Shown: piece by piece, positions 1 to 9,129 of the stretch
Layout of the letters: every line of letters starts with the position of its first letter
Numbering within the stretch: position 1 is the first letter of the stretch
Assembly (NCBI RefSeq): GCF_018129385.1
Contig: NZ_JAFCLN010000016.1
Coordinates: 62,001-126,000, forward strand
Reading direction: 5' to 3'
Origin: Bradyrhizobium lablabi
Lineage (GTDB): Bacteria > Pseudomonadota > Alphaproteobacteria > Rhizobiales > Xanthobacteraceae
Length of the DNA stretch: 64,000 bases
Notes under the pieces: generated by a model
Told to the model about the DNA's origin: nothing
The model's input: the letters and a program-made list of their open reading frames with translations, nothing else
Database searches by the model: none
Made by a program: the position numbers and the translations under genes

Positions 1-253
1 GCAAGCTGAAGCGATATGACATCCCCATATCGCCATGGAGCAATTGCAGCAGATAGCGCCAGTACTGGACCACGACCGGATCCGACAGACCCATCTGCTG
101 GCGCAGCAACTCGCGATCCGCCTCCGTTGCCTCGGGAGGCAGCATCAGGTGGGTCGGATCGCCGATCAGGCGGATGATCACGAAGATGATCATGGTGACG
201 AGCAGCACCGTCACGATCGACTGCGCGATCCGGATGGTCAGGTAGCGGAGCAT
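1..253 (-). CDS. ABC transporter permease, DppB/OppB type (partial)
   Basis: Only the first 84 codons are inside the window; the gene runs off the left edge. The start ATG lies at 253-251 and the product opens MLRYLTIRIAQSIVTVLLVT, a short basic N-terminus followed by a hydrophobic first membrane helix. Further on comes LMLPPEATEADRELLRQQMG, the periplasmic segment typical of dipeptide/oligopeptide/nickel permeases. It should form the inner-membrane channel for the upstream binding protein, from which it is separated by 23 nt, so the two are probably co-transcribed. The second permease and ATPases should lie beyond the window. Family assignment is good; the substrate is unknown. Confidence 0.85.
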   Translation of the reverse strand, partial: MLRYLTIRIAQSIVTVLLVTMIIFVIIRLIGDPTHLMLPPEATEADRELLRQQMGLSDPVVVQYWRYLLQLLHGDMGMSYRFSL

Positions 254-276
254 TGCCGCATCTTGCCTCGTGCCCG

Positions 277-1818
277 TTATTTCCAGCGGATCGTGCGCAG
301 GTCGTACCAGGCGATGCCCGGCTGTGGCGTCCAATCCAACTCGCTGTCGGCGCCGTAGACGTAGAAGATCTCGGTGATCAGCACGGCCTGCGCATCATCG
401 TGCAGGATCGAGCCGATCCGCTTGAAGATGCGATCGCGTTCGGACCGATCGGCGTTCTTGTTCGCCTCGAGGATCAGATCTTCGATCTCGGGATTCGAGT
501 AGTCGGACCAGGTGCCGGTCTTGCTCGCCGCCCCCGTCACCGGATGGATCGGATCGAAGATGGCGTTCGACATCTGCATCAAGGTCATCGGCCCGCTCTT
601 GTGGGTGTTGTTGAGCCGGCTCCAGGCCGCGTAGTCGATCCTTTGAATCTTCGCCTTGATGCCGACCTGCGACCAATAGGCGGCCAGTGTCTCGGCGATC
701 TCCTTTGGCCAATCGCTCGACGAATAGATCGATATCTCGAAGCCGTTGGGATAGCCGGCCTCTTTCAGAAGTTGTTTCGCCTTGGCGGGATTGTAGCCGT
801 AGGGCTTGAGATCGCGGTTCACGCCGTAAGAATAGTAGGACGAGATGTAGCTCGTGAGCGGCGCCCCGGCGCCGTGCAGCACGTTCTTGATCAATGCGTT
901 GACGTCGATGGCGTAGTTGAGGGCAAGCCGCACTTTCGCTTTCGAAATCGGCGACGACTCATCGTTGGCGTAGAGCCGAACCCCGAGCGGGCTTCCGATC
1001 GGGACGGAGTGAACCTTGAGCCCGGGCGTCTTCTTGAGGCGTTCGATCTCGGCGGAGGGAATGCCGTCGCTCAGATCGACCTCGCCTGTCAGGAGCGCGT
1101 TCACCCGGCTCGAGGGCTCTTCGATCAGACGCATGATAAGACGCTTGATGCCGGGTTTCGGACCGAAATAGTCGTCAAAGCGCTCGAAGGTGACGGACTG
1201 GCCGATCTTCTGTTCGACGAAGCGATACGGCCCGGTTCCGATGGGGGCGCGCGCAAAGGCCTCGGGGCTTCCGAGCGATTGCGCATAGGCCTTGGGCACG
1301 ATGAAGAGATAGCCGGCGATCTTGTTGAGGAACGCGCCGTCCGGTTCCTTGAGCGTGAAGACGACCGTCTTCGCATCCTTGGCCTCGGATTTGGCGACGA
1401 CGGGTGCGAAGGCCGGACGGCGCGTGCTCTTCACGGCCGGATCGAGAATGCGGTCCATCGAATAGGCCACGTCTTCGGCCGTCATGAGCTGTCCGTTGTG
1501 AAACTTCACGTCGGTCCGCAGCGTGAACGTGTAGCTGAGACCGTCCGCGGATCGGGTCATGCCGGTCGCCAGGCTCGGCACGATGTCGCCCTTGCGGTCG
1601 AGCGCGTAGAGCGTGTCGTAGAGTTGCCAGCCGTAGCGCTGGGAATCGCCGCTCGCGGTGACCTGCCCGTCCAGATTGAATATCTCCTTGCTCACCGCCA
1701 TGACGACCGTGTCGCGGTCGACGGCCGGCTTGCCGCCGATCGCGGCGGCCGGAACAGGCGCGAGAAGCACCGTCAGGCAGGAGAGCATCCGAAGATGCGG
1801 CGCAATGCCAGTTTTCAT
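277..1818 (-). CDS. ABC transporter substrate-binding protein, family 5 (DppA/OppA-like)
   Basis: This is a 513-residue periplasmic solute-binding protein of the extracellular family 5 type. It begins with a Sec-type signal (about residues 1-26, ending near PAAA). Family signatures include the region around LRTDVKFHNGQLMTAEDVAYSM and APIGTGPYRF. It is a close paralogue of the 513-residue protein encoded at 2707-4248; both share VTASGDSQRY and YAAWSRLNNTHKSGP. Length is normal for the family. It sits between an SDR and a permease on the same strand, so the transported compound is probably the substrate of the surrounding acyl-CoA pathway rather than a peptide. That last point is inference. Confidence 0.9.
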   Translation of the reverse strand: MKTGIAPHLRMLSCLTVLLAPVPAAAIGGKPAVDRDTVVMAVSKEIFNLDGQVTASGDSQRYGWQLYDTLYALDRKGDIVPSLATGMTRSADGLSYTFTLRTDVKFHNGQLMTAEDVAYSMDRILDPAVKSTRRPAFAPVVAKSEAKDAKTVVFTLKEPDGAFLNKIAGYLFIVPKAYAQSLGSPEAFARAPIGTGPYRFVEQKIGQSVTFERFDDYFGPKPGIKRLIMRLIEEPSSRVNALLTGEVDLSDGIPSAEIERLKKTPGLKVHSVPIGSPLGVRLYANDESSPISKAKVRLALNYAIDVNALIKNVLHGAGAPLTSYISSYYSYGVNRDLKPYGYNPAKAKQLLKEAGYPNGFEISIYSSSDWPKEIAETLAAYWSQVGIKAKIQRIDYAAWSRLNNTHKSGPMTLMQMSNAIFDPIHPVTGAASKTGTWSDYSNPEIEDLILEANKNADRSERDRIFKRIGSILHDDAQAVLITEIFYVYGADSELDWTPQPGIAWYDLRTIRWK

Positions 1819-1829
1819 GGTGCCCTCCC

Positions 1830-2633
1830 TCAGCCGCCCCGGCGGGTTTCCGGCCCGCCGCTGACATAGATGACCTGGCCGGAAACGTAGGAGGCCTCGT
1901 CGTCGGCGAGGAAAGCGACTACGGCGGCGACGTCGGCCGGAACCCCAACACGTCCGACCGCGATACCCTTTGCGCGCTCCGCCTTGTAGGCCTCCGGATC
2001 CTTCCCGATCCTGACAGCGGTTTTGCGCGTCATTTCGGTATCGATGAAACCCGGCGCGACACAGTTCACTGTGACGCCGAAGCGGCCCAGTTCAAGCGCG
2101 AGCGACCGCGTAAAGCCCTGCAAGCCTGCCTTGGCCGTCGAATAGTTAACCTGGCCGCGATTGCCGAGCGCGGATGTCGACGACAAATTGACGATCCGCC
2201 CCCAGCCGCGTTCGACCATGACCCGCTGCGCGGTGCGGCTGCACAGGAATGCGCCGCGCAGATGGACGAACATGATGTCGTCCCAGTTCTCCAGACTCAT
2301 CTTGTGAACGAGGTTGTCGCGGGTGACCCCCGCATTGTTCACGAGGATGTCGAGCGAGCCGAGCTCCCGCACCACTTCCGCCATGAGTTGCTCGACCGCA
2401 TCGGGATCGCCGACATTTGTCTGATAGCCCCGCGCCGGCACACCATGGCCTGCATTGATCCGGGCGGCGGCATCCTGCGCCGCTGCGCCGTCGAGATCAC
2501 AAATCGCGATTGCGGCGCCGTCGCGCGCGAGCCGCTCGGCTGTCGCGAAACCGATGCCCCCCGCGCCGCCGGTGATGAGCGCAACGCGCCCCTGTTTCCG
2601 CCCTGACATTGTTTTCATCCATTGGAGAGCCAT
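1830..2633 (-). CDS. SDR family oxidoreductase (FabG-like)
   Basis: A 267-residue short-chain dehydrogenase/reductase with the NAD(P) motif TGGAGGIG near the N-terminus, the structural NNAG motif, and the catalytic set Ser (NLSSTSALG) plus Tyr-x3-Lys (YSTAK). Such enzymes interconvert a hydroxyl and a keto group; here a 3-hydroxyacyl-CoA dehydrogenase or 3-oxoacyl reductase step is plausible because ligase, hydratase and thiolase genes are nearby. The C-terminus YVSGQVIYVSGG is family-typical. The first ATG was chosen; ATG codons at 2618 and 2609 would remove only the first few residues. It lies 11 nt upstream of the binding-protein gene and probably heads that transcript. Confidence 0.88.
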   Translation of the reverse strand: MALQWMKTMSGRKQGRVALITGGAGGIGFATAERLARDGAAIAICDLDGAAAQDAAARINAGHGVPARGYQTNVGDPDAVEQLMAEVVRELGSLDILVNNAGVTRDNLVHKMSLENWDDIMFVHLRGAFLCSRTAQRVMVERGWGRIVNLSSTSALGNRGQVNYSTAKAGLQGFTRSLALELGRFGVTVNCVAPGFIDTEMTRKTAVRIGKDPEAYKAERAKGIAVGRVGVPADVAAVVAFLADDEASYVSGQVIYVSGGPETRRGG

Positions 2634-2669
2634 TGCGGCTCCCTGATTGTGTTAATTGTATCTATATTG

Positions 2670-2690
2670 TTGTCACAATACTAGTGACAA
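2670..2690. promoter_or_regulatory. Inverted repeat upstream of the SDR gene
   Basis: TTGTCAC, a 7-nt spacer, then GTGACAA: seven-bp perfect arms in the AT-rich 73-bp gap between the SDR gene and the preceding binding-protein gene. Immediately beside it (about 2654-2664, minus strand) is ATAGATACAAT, close to the ATCGATACAAT half-site seen in front of the MocR gene. An operator or promoter element for the SDR-binding protein-permease transcript is likely; the cognate regulator is inferred, not shown. Confidence 0.45.
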
Positions 2691-2706
2691 TTTGGCGCAA
2701 AATGTA

Positions 2707-4248
2707 TCACGACCAGGACACTTGCCGGAGGTTCAGGAATCCGGACCCCTCCTGCATGCTCCACCGCAGCCCGTTCTTGTGGCTGAACAGGTGAAACAGT
2801 TCGGTGATAAAGACCGCGGCGGCATCGTCATGAAGAAGCCGTCCGATCTGGCGGAAAACGGCTCCGCGGTTCTCGGCGCCAACGGTGGAATCAAGCTTCG
2901 CGATCAGCGCTTCGACATCCGGATTGAAATAGTTGGACCAGGTCCCGTTCTTCGAGAACGAACCGGCCACCGGGTGGATCGGGTCGTAGATGGCGTTGGT
3001 GAATTGCGTGATCGTTGCCGGGCCGCTCTTGTGGGTGTTGTTGAGCCGGCTCCAGGCGGCGTAGTCGATGCGCAGAATTTCGGTCTTCACGCCGACCTGG
3101 CTCCAATAGGCGGCGATAGCTTCCGCCAATTCCTTGGGATGGTCGTTGGCGCTGTAGAGCTTGAGCGCAAATCCATCCGGGTAGCCCGCCTTCTTGAGAA
3201 GCTCGCGGGCCTTCTTGGGATCATAGGCGAAGGGCTTGATGTCGGGATCTGCCCCATAAGGGTAAAATGCCGAGATGAACGTTCCCATCGGCTGACCGAC
3301 CCCGTAATAGACCGACCGGATGATCGCCTTGCTGTCGAGGGCGTGATTCAGGGCGAGGCGCACGTCTCGCTTGGAGATCGGCAGGGAAGCATCGTCGGAA
3401 TAGAGCCTGACATGCATGGGGGCGGAGACGGGGTTGGTCAGCGTCTTCAAGCTCGGCGTCTTGTCGAGCCGTTGCTTTTCGTTGAGTGGCGCCTGCACGA
3501 CGAGATCGACCTCCCCCGTCAACAGCGCGTTCACGCGTGTCGATCCCTCGGGGATCATCTTCATGATGAGGGTTTTGACGCCGGGCTTCTCGCCATAGAA
3601 ATCCTCGAACCGCTCCAGCTCCAGCGTTTGACCGATATCGTGGCGCTTCAACCTGTAGGGACCCGAGCCGATGGGAGCCGAGGCGAAGGCTTCCGAACTG
3701 GGCAGCCCGCTCGTATAGGCCTTGGGGACGATGAACAGAAAGCCCGCGATCTTGTTGAGGAAGGCACCGTCGGACTGCTTGAGCTTGAAGACAACAGTCA
3801 ACGGGTCGGGCGTCTCGACTCCGGCGATGATCGGCGCGAAGAAGGGCCGGCGCGTGCTCTTGGCGGCGGGATCGATCACCCGCTCCATCGTGAACTTGAC
3901 GTCTTCGGAGGTCAGCGGATCGCCATTGTGAAAGCGAATGCCGGGACGAAGCTTGTAGGTATAGCTGAGCCCGTCGTCGGAGACCTTCACCTCCGTCGCC
4001 ATGCGGGGGACCATCCGGCCCTTGAAATCAAATCCGTAGAGCGAATCGAACAACTGGAGCGCATAGCGCTGTGAATCGCCGCTGGCGGTAACGAGAGCGT
4101 CGAGGCTCTGAATCTCCTTCTCCAGCGCGATGACAAGAGTGTCCTTGTCGACGGCAGGCTTGGGGCTGGATTGCGCGTTGGCTTTCCCGATCGTTCCAAG
4201 AACGGCGGCCGCACCGATCGCAGCTCCGAAATCACGTCGACTGAACAT
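2707..4248 (-). CDS. ABC transporter substrate-binding protein, family 5, Tat-type signal
   Basis: The product is 513 residues from the ATG at 4248, chosen because it is preceded by AGGAGGAAAAGA and begins MFSRRDFGAAIGAAAVLG, a twin-arginine export signal cleaved near NAQS. The body is an extracellular family 5 solute-binding protein (KLRPGIRFHNGDPLTSEDVKFTMERV, APIGSGPYRL). It is the paralogue of the protein at 277-1818, with the same length and colinear motifs but a different export signal (Tat rather than Sec). It lies 83 nt downstream of the acyl-CoA ligase gene. No permease is adjacent, so both binding proteins may feed one membrane complex. Confidence 0.9.
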   Translation of the reverse strand: MFSRRDFGAAIGAAAVLGTIGKANAQSSPKPAVDKDTLVIALEKEIQSLDALVTASGDSQRYALQLFDSLYGFDFKGRMVPRMATEVKVSDDGLSYTYKLRPGIRFHNGDPLTSEDVKFTMERVIDPAAKSTRRPFFAPIIAGVETPDPLTVVFKLKQSDGAFLNKIAGFLFIVPKAYTSGLPSSEAFASAPIGSGPYRLKRHDIGQTLELERFEDFYGEKPGVKTLIMKMIPEGSTRVNALLTGEVDLVVQAPLNEKQRLDKTPSLKTLTNPVSAPMHVRLYSDDASLPISKRDVRLALNHALDSKAIIRSVYYGVGQPMGTFISAFYPYGADPDIKPFAYDPKKARELLKKAGYPDGFALKLYSANDHPKELAEAIAAYWSQVGVKTEILRIDYAAWSRLNNTHKSGPATITQFTNAIYDPIHPVAGSFSKNGTWSNYFNPDVEALIAKLDSTVGAENRGAVFRQIGRLLHDDAAAVFITELFHLFSHKNGLRWSMQEGSGFLNLRQVSWS

Positions 4249-4331
4249 TCTTTTCCTCCTTGCGAGCGTTACGGCTCCCGTTTGATTTTCTCGACGCTGC
4301 GGTCGATTCAGTTGAATTCGGCCTTCTCTTG

Positions 4332-5978
4332 CTATCCAGACGCCGCGGCCAGCCGGCCGGCGAGCAGACGCTCTCCCTCGGCACGCAACACGAATTTCTG
4401 GACCTTTCCGGTCCCGGCCGTCAGCGGCAACTCGGAAACGCGCTCGATCAATTCGGGCAGTTTGAACGACGACAGACGCGGCTTCAGATACTTGGCCAGT
4501 TCCGCCGGATTCGCCGCGCGGCCTTCGGCCGGAACCACAAATGCGATGCCCACCTGCCCCCAACGCGGATGCGCGACGCCCACAACGGCAGCCGCTTCGA
4601 CGTCGGGGTGCGCCATCAGGGCGGCCTCGATTTCGGCCGGCGAGACGTTGAAACCCCGGCTCTTGTAGCCGTCGCCAATGCGTCCACTAAACGTCAGGCG
4701 CCCCGTCTTATCCAGCGAGCCGCCATCTCCCGTCCTGAACCATCCATCCGGCGTCAGCGCCTTGCTGCTCTCTTCCGGCTTCCTGAAATAGCCGGGCGTG
4801 ATGCAATAGCCGCGGGCCCAGATCTCCCCGGTCTCGCCCGTCGCGACGTCGCGGGCCGTTTCGGGATCGACGACTCGCAGTTCGACGTCCGGCAGCGCAT
4901 AACCCTGCGTGGTGATCCGTGTCTCGAGCGGATCGTCCCACCGGTTGCGCGTCAGCACGGTCGTCGTTTCCGTGAGGCCATATCCGGTCATCATGCCGGG
5001 AACGGCGAGATCATGCGCGACCATTTCGAGAATTCGGCGCTCATTGCTGAGCACCCAGCCAATTCGCAGGCGTGACAGATCGAACTCGGCCCGCTCGGAC
5101 GAGGCGACGAGCGACTCGACCATGGGCGGCAGGAAATGCGTTGCCGTGCAGCGCTCGCTCGAAATGTCGCGCAGGAATTCGCGCACCTCGAACCGTTCCG
5201 CGAGGATAACCGACGCGCCGCGCGCCCAGAACGGCAGGACGCCGTTCATCATCGCCATCGAGCCGAACAGCGGGATGCAGAGATAAAGCCGATCTTCACA
5301 GGTCAGATCGACGCGCTCACCGATGTCGAAGGCCTTGCGCCAGACGCAGTGCGTGATCAATGCCCCCTTTGGAAGCGCCGTGGTCCCGGAGCTGTAGGAA
5401 ATCAGGGCGGGCTCGTCGGGATCGCTCGCATAGGCAGGGGACGCCGCCGCATCCGCCTCGCGGCCGAATGGCGGCCATTCGGTCAGTCCTGGCCAATCGG
5501 GCCCGGCATCAAGCGTCACGATGTGCCGCAGTCCGGGCAATTCGGCCGTCGTAAGCTCGCCCGCCGGTTGCACCCGCACCTCCGGGCACAATTGCGCAAT
5601 TTCCGCGGGGAAATCGCGAAATGAACCGCGACCCGGAATGATCAGCGCAATACTATCGGATTGCGCGAGCTGATAGCGGACTTCCGGCAGCTTAAGCCGC
5701 GTGTTGAGGACGACGGTGATCAAGCCGATTTGCGATGCGCCTAGCCAGCACCAGAGGAATTCCGGCCGATTGGGCAGCCACAACGCCACGCGATCGCCGG
5801 GCCGCAAGCCAAGCGCTTCAAACCGGCGGGAGGCTTCATCGACCCGGCGCTTCACGTCGGCGAACGTATATCGCTCGCCTCCGAAGACCAGCGCCTCCCT
5901 CGAGCCGTATTCATCCGCGAGCCACCTCAAGGCCGAGCCATAGGTCGCGCCGACGAAAGGATTTCCTGGTGCCGCCAT
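4332..5978 (-). CDS. AMP-forming acyl-CoA ligase (ANL superfamily)
   Basis: A 548-residue adenylate-forming enzyme that would activate a carboxylic acid to its CoA thioester with ATP. Seen in order: the phosphate-binding loop YSSGTTALPKG, the adenine-binding TGYGLTETTT, the hinge WFRTGDGGSLDKTGRL, GDGYKSRGFNVSPAEIE, and the C-terminal catalytic lysine in TAGTGKVQKF. The ATG at 5978 is preferred to the TTG two codons upstream. It is divergent from the MocR-type regulator, with direct repeats between them. Which acid is used cannot be told from sequence. It likely performs the entry reaction of the pathway encoded at 7.6-17 kb. Confidence 0.9.
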   Translation of the reverse strand: MAAPGNPFVGATYGSALRWLADEYGSREALVFGGERYTFADVKRRVDEASRRFEALGLRPGDRVALWLPNRPEFLWCWLGASQIGLITVVLNTRLKLPEVRYQLAQSDSIALIIPGRGSFRDFPAEIAQLCPEVRVQPAGELTTAELPGLRHIVTLDAGPDWPGLTEWPPFGREADAAASPAYASDPDEPALISYSSGTTALPKGALITHCVWRKAFDIGERVDLTCEDRLYLCIPLFGSMAMMNGVLPFWARGASVILAERFEVREFLRDISSERCTATHFLPPMVESLVASSERAEFDLSRLRIGWVLSNERRILEMVAHDLAVPGMMTGYGLTETTTVLTRNRWDDPLETRITTQGYALPDVELRVVDPETARDVATGETGEIWARGYCITPGYFRKPEESSKALTPDGWFRTGDGGSLDKTGRLTFSGRIGDGYKSRGFNVSPAEIEAALMAHPDVEAAAVVGVAHPRWGQVGIAFVVPAEGRAANPAELAKYLKPRLSSFKLPELIERVSELPLTAGTGKVQKFVLRAEGERLLAGRLAAASG

Positions 5979-6021
5979 CCTCAATCCGCCGTACTGTCCC
6001 TCCCAGCCCTCCCTTGGCTGG

Positions 6022-6058
6022 ATCGATACATCGAAGATTAGGTCATCGATACAATCGA
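6022..6058. promoter_or_regulatory. Direct repeat ATCGATACA(A)TCGA, candidate MocR operator
   Basis: ATCGATACATCGA (6022-6034) is repeated in the same orientation as ATCGATACAATCGA (6045-6058), start-to-start distance 23 bp, about two helical turns. It lies in the intergenic space between the divergent acyl-CoA ligase and MocR genes. MocR/PdxR regulators are known to bind directly repeated half-sites in such divergent regions, so autoregulation and control of the ligase operon are plausible. Confidence 0.55.
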
Positions 6059-6137
6059 CGTCAATGTCATTATATACTAAGATGCATTCCTATTGCGCCA
6101 TACCTTTCTCCAAGAAGCACGGCGACGGACATAACCT

Positions 6138-7520
6138 ATGTGGACACCTGACATCCGCGGTCTCGAAGGCCCCCGCTACATCGTGATCGCAACGGCGATC
6201 GCACAGGCGATCGACAGTGGCGAATTACCTCCCGGCACGCAGTTGCCCCCTCAACGAGACCTCGCCGAAAGTCTTGGTGTCACGGTCGGAACGGTGACGC
6301 GCGCCTATGCGCTGGCCAGCGAGAAGAACCTCGTCACGGGCGAGGTCGGCCGCGGCACCTTCGTTAGAGCGGGACGGAATGTCGGGCAGCGGTTGGAATT
6401 CCGGCCTACCGCGCCGGAGCGCACGGTCGATTTTTCCTGTTATCGCGCGCCGATCGCGGGCCTTGGCGATCTCGTCTCGGCGTCGTTGGCGACCCTGGCC
6501 CAGCGCGCTGCCCTTCTGCCGCTCCAAAAATATCCGCCCGCGGCCGGACTCCCCGCCCATCGCGCCATCGCGGCCGAATGGCTTGGCCGGATCGGACTTT
6601 CGGCGCGCGCGGAAGACGTCTTGATCTGCGCCGGAGTACAGCAGGCGATCCACCTCGCCCTCGCGACACTCGCCGGGCCCGGCGACGTCATCCTGACGGA
6701 TGAGCTGACCTATCCGGGTCTGAAGGCTCTTGCCGGGATCCAGGGACTACGCCTCGTCGGCGTCGGAATGGACGAGGAAGGCATGCGTCCTGAGGCATTG
6801 CGCGAAGCCGTCGCGCGAACCGGTGCCAGCGTCGTCGCACTCCAGACAACCCTGCACAACCCCACGATCGCAACGATGAGCCTCGACCGGCGCAAGGCGA
6901 TCGCGGCTATCGCGGAAGAGCTCAGGCTCACGCTATTCGAAGACGACGCCCAGGCAGCGATCCTGGCGGAGCGCCCGGTGCCCCTTGCTGCTCTCGCGCC
7001 CGACCGAACGGTTTATTCGACCGGCCTCGCCAAGGGGCTGAGCCCGGTTTTCCGCACCGGGTTTGTCGTCTGCCCGCCCTCTCTCAACGAGGCCCTGTCG
7101 AACACGCTTCATGCGATGACACTCGGCCCCTCCCCGTTCGTTGGCGAGATGGTATCGAGTATCCTCAGCCATCCCGACCTTGACCAGGTAATCGAGCGGA
7201 TGCGCAAGATCATAGCTGAACGTGTCGCCTTCGCGGTCGACCTTCTCGGACCCGATCGCGTCCGCTCTCATCCGGCTTCGGTCCATATGTGGCTGAGTCT
7301 GCCGCCGGAATGGCGGCCGCTGGATTTCGAGGCGGCCGCGCGCCGCAAGGGAGTGGCGGTCGTCGCCGCCGACAATTTCGCCACCGACGGCGTACGCCCA
7401 CCCGGCGCCGTGCGGCTCTCCCTTAGTCCGGGAGCCGGGGATAACCTGCTTCATCGGGGCCTGGTCACACTGAAGGGCATGCTCGATAGCCGGCCGATCC
7501 TGTCGGCAACCATCATCTGA
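6138..7520 (+). CDS. MocR-type transcriptional regulator (GntR wHTH + aminotransferase fold)
   Basis: The 460-residue product has an N-terminal GntR winged helix-turn-helix (about 15-75; LPPQRDLAESLGVTVGTVTRAYALA) followed by a fold-type I aminotransferase-like domain (about 110-450). The PLP-binding lysine is visible in STGLAKGLSPVFRTG. These proteins use PLP or an amino-compound adduct as effector and usually control the divergent gene. Here that is an acyl-CoA ligase with a binding-protein gene downstream. The short N-terminus before the wHTH fits the chosen ATG. Local regulator of the region 1 cluster is the most economical role; the effector is unknown. Confidence 0.9.
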   Translation: MWTPDIRGLEGPRYIVIATAIAQAIDSGELPPGTQLPPQRDLAESLGVTVGTVTRAYALASEKNLVTGEVGRGTFVRAGRNVGQRLEFRPTAPERTVDFSCYRAPIAGLGDLVSASLATLAQRAALLPLQKYPPAAGLPAHRAIAAEWLGRIGLSARAEDVLICAGVQQAIHLALATLAGPGDVILTDELTYPGLKALAGIQGLRLVGVGMDEEGMRPEALREAVARTGASVVALQTTLHNPTIATMSLDRRKAIAAIAEELRLTLFEDDAQAAILAERPVPLAALAPDRTVYSTGLAKGLSPVFRTGFVVCPPSLNEALSNTLHAMTLGPSPFVGEMVSSILSHPDLDQVIERMRKIIAERVAFAVDLLGPDRVRSHPASVHMWLSLPPEWRPLDFEAAARRKGVAVVAADNFATDGVRPPGAVRLSLSPGAGDNLLHRGLVTLKGMLDSRPILSATII

Positions 7521-7595
7521 GTTCGAGCTTATCGCAGGGGCATGATTGCGAGTCGGAGGTCCGGGTAACGTACTGCTCCTCTGATCCGGATCGGA

Positions 7596-9125
7596 CTATG
7601 CTCCCGACTCCGTCAGAGCGATCTCCCAGGCGATATAGGCCCGCATCCCTGCCTCTCCCTTGAGGTAGGGTGGATCGACGACATCCTGCGGCAGATCGAG
7701 AGGAAGATTTTCGGTCGACTCGAGCTTTCCACCCTGCGCGACCCAACCGGCATTTCCGCCCGCGAGCCACTTGGCGCGGTGTCCGAGCCGGAGCAGCGTC
7801 GCGGTCGCCAAGATAGCTTGCTCTTCGTCCGCGGCCGTCACGACTATCTCCTGGCTGAGCTCGCCCAGCCGCGCCTCAAGCCATCCACGCGGCAACCAGC
7901 GCGCGCCGGGAACGTGGCCCCTTTTGAAGTCGCGGCTCGTGCCGACATCCAGCACGGTGTGGGACAACGCATCCAAGCGGCTCGGCGCAATCGAAGGGAT
8001 GGTATCACGCAGCTTGGCGAGCCATGCCGGGACCGCGGCCGGGCCGCTCGCGAGCGGGAGGCCCGCAGCGCGCCAGGCCGGAATACCCCCATCAAGTAGC
8101 GCGACCTCCGGAAACCTCATCCGACGCAACCAATAGGCGGCCATGGCCGCGCGCCCATTGCCGTCGTCAATGAGGATGACAGGTACCGCCTCGACGGCGA
8201 GAACTTCGTCCGTGCACTGAATGAGCTGCCCGCCAGGCCGCGAGCAGGAGGACGTGACATGCCCTGCCAAATAGGCTTCCTCGCTTCGTACATCCACGAG
8301 GATGACAGGTTCCGACGCTCGCCGGCTGACCCGACGATCGACCTCCGCCGGCGTCAGGCGCAAGACACCACTCACATCCGCCAGGACATCGGCGCCCGCT
8401 CCATCGCCTGACGACACCTCGACCCGATCTCCCGGGACGAGCGTGCGGCCTGAAAGGCGCCAGCCCATCGTGCCGTTCTCCAGCGCGACGACCCGTTCAA
8501 CTCCAAGCAACGCAAGGGTGCGTGCGGCGATGATGCTGCGTGTCCGCCCGGCGCAGTGAACCACGACCAGCCGGCCCTCGCGCGCCGCCTCCGCCGCCCG
8601 GCCGGCGATCTCGACGCCGGGAACGTTGCTGCTGCCGGGCAGAGTGGCGCGGCCGAACTCGGCCGGTGTGCGCACATCCCATTGCTCGAAGGTCTCGCCG
8701 GCAGCTTGCATCTGCGCGAGCCGATCGGCATCGATCGACCTCACGCCATCATGTTCGAGAACCTCTTCCCCGAAGCGCTTGCTGGGAACGTTCACGCCGG
8801 TCGCGACGGGACGGCCTGTAGCTCTCCAGGCGCCGAGGCCGCCCGTCAGGATACGGACAGCCCGATAGCCGAATTCCGCGAGCGTTGCGGCGGCCAACGC
8901 CGCTCGTCCGTCCCCCGCGCCCTCATCATAGACGACGATGTCCTGTGCGATGGACGGAACGAGTTCTCCGATCCGCAATTCGATCAGCCTGCGGGGCAGG
9001 AAGGTCGCATACGGCAGGTGTCCCTGCTCCGCTTCGCCTGCTTCACGTATGTCGAAAAGGGCGAGCGAGCGCGGTCGCTGCGCCATCAGCTCCGCGAGCG
9101 CATCGGCATCGATATCGCCAGCCAC
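7596..9125 (-). CDS. Multidomain rhodanese-like sulfurtransferase (four tandem domains)
   Basis: The 509-residue product contains four consecutive rhodanese-fold units (roughly 1-110, 125-225, 250-360, 370-470). Each has the DVR/DIR-x-x-E type entry and a GxxAW exit (GGLGAW, GTMGWR, GGIPAW, GGNAGW). Only the second unit has a catalytic-loop cysteine (Cys191 in VVVHCAGRTRS). The equivalent loops of the others read VVYDEGAGDGRA, ILIDDGNGRAA and VVTAADEEQAI. So one domain is probably catalytic and three structural. It is the last gene of an operon with acyl-CoA dehydrogenase and biotin carrier, 4 nt from the former. Its role in CoA-ester catabolism is unknown; handling of thio or sulfane intermediates is a guess. 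Confidence 0.85.
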   Translation of the reverse strand: MAGDIDADALAELMAQRPRSLALFDIREAGEAEQGHLPYATFLPRRLIELRIGELVPSIAQDIVVYDEGAGDGRAALAAATLAEFGYRAVRILTGGLGAWRATGRPVATGVNVPSKRFGEEVLEHDGVRSIDADRLAQMQAAGETFEQWDVRTPAEFGRATLPGSSNVPGVEIAGRAAEAAREGRLVVVHCAGRTRSIIAARTLALLGVERVVALENGTMGWRLSGRTLVPGDRVEVSSGDGAGADVLADVSGVLRLTPAEVDRRVSRRASEPVILVDVRSEEAYLAGHVTSSCSRPGGQLIQCTDEVLAVEAVPVILIDDGNGRAAMAAYWLRRMRFPEVALLDGGIPAWRAAGLPLASGPAAVPAWLAKLRDTIPSIAPSRLDALSHTVLDVGTSRDFKRGHVPGARWLPRGWLEARLGELSQEIVVTAADEEQAILATATLLRLGHRAKWLAGGNAGWVAQGGKLESTENLPLDLPQDVVDPPYLKGEAGMRAYIAWEIALTESGA

Positions 9126-9129
9126 GGCG

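Noticed and set aside
253..1869. 538-codon open frame on the plus strand
   Set aside because: It is antisense to the family 5 binding protein and has an arginine/aspartate-rich composition without any family motif; a GC-driven shadow.
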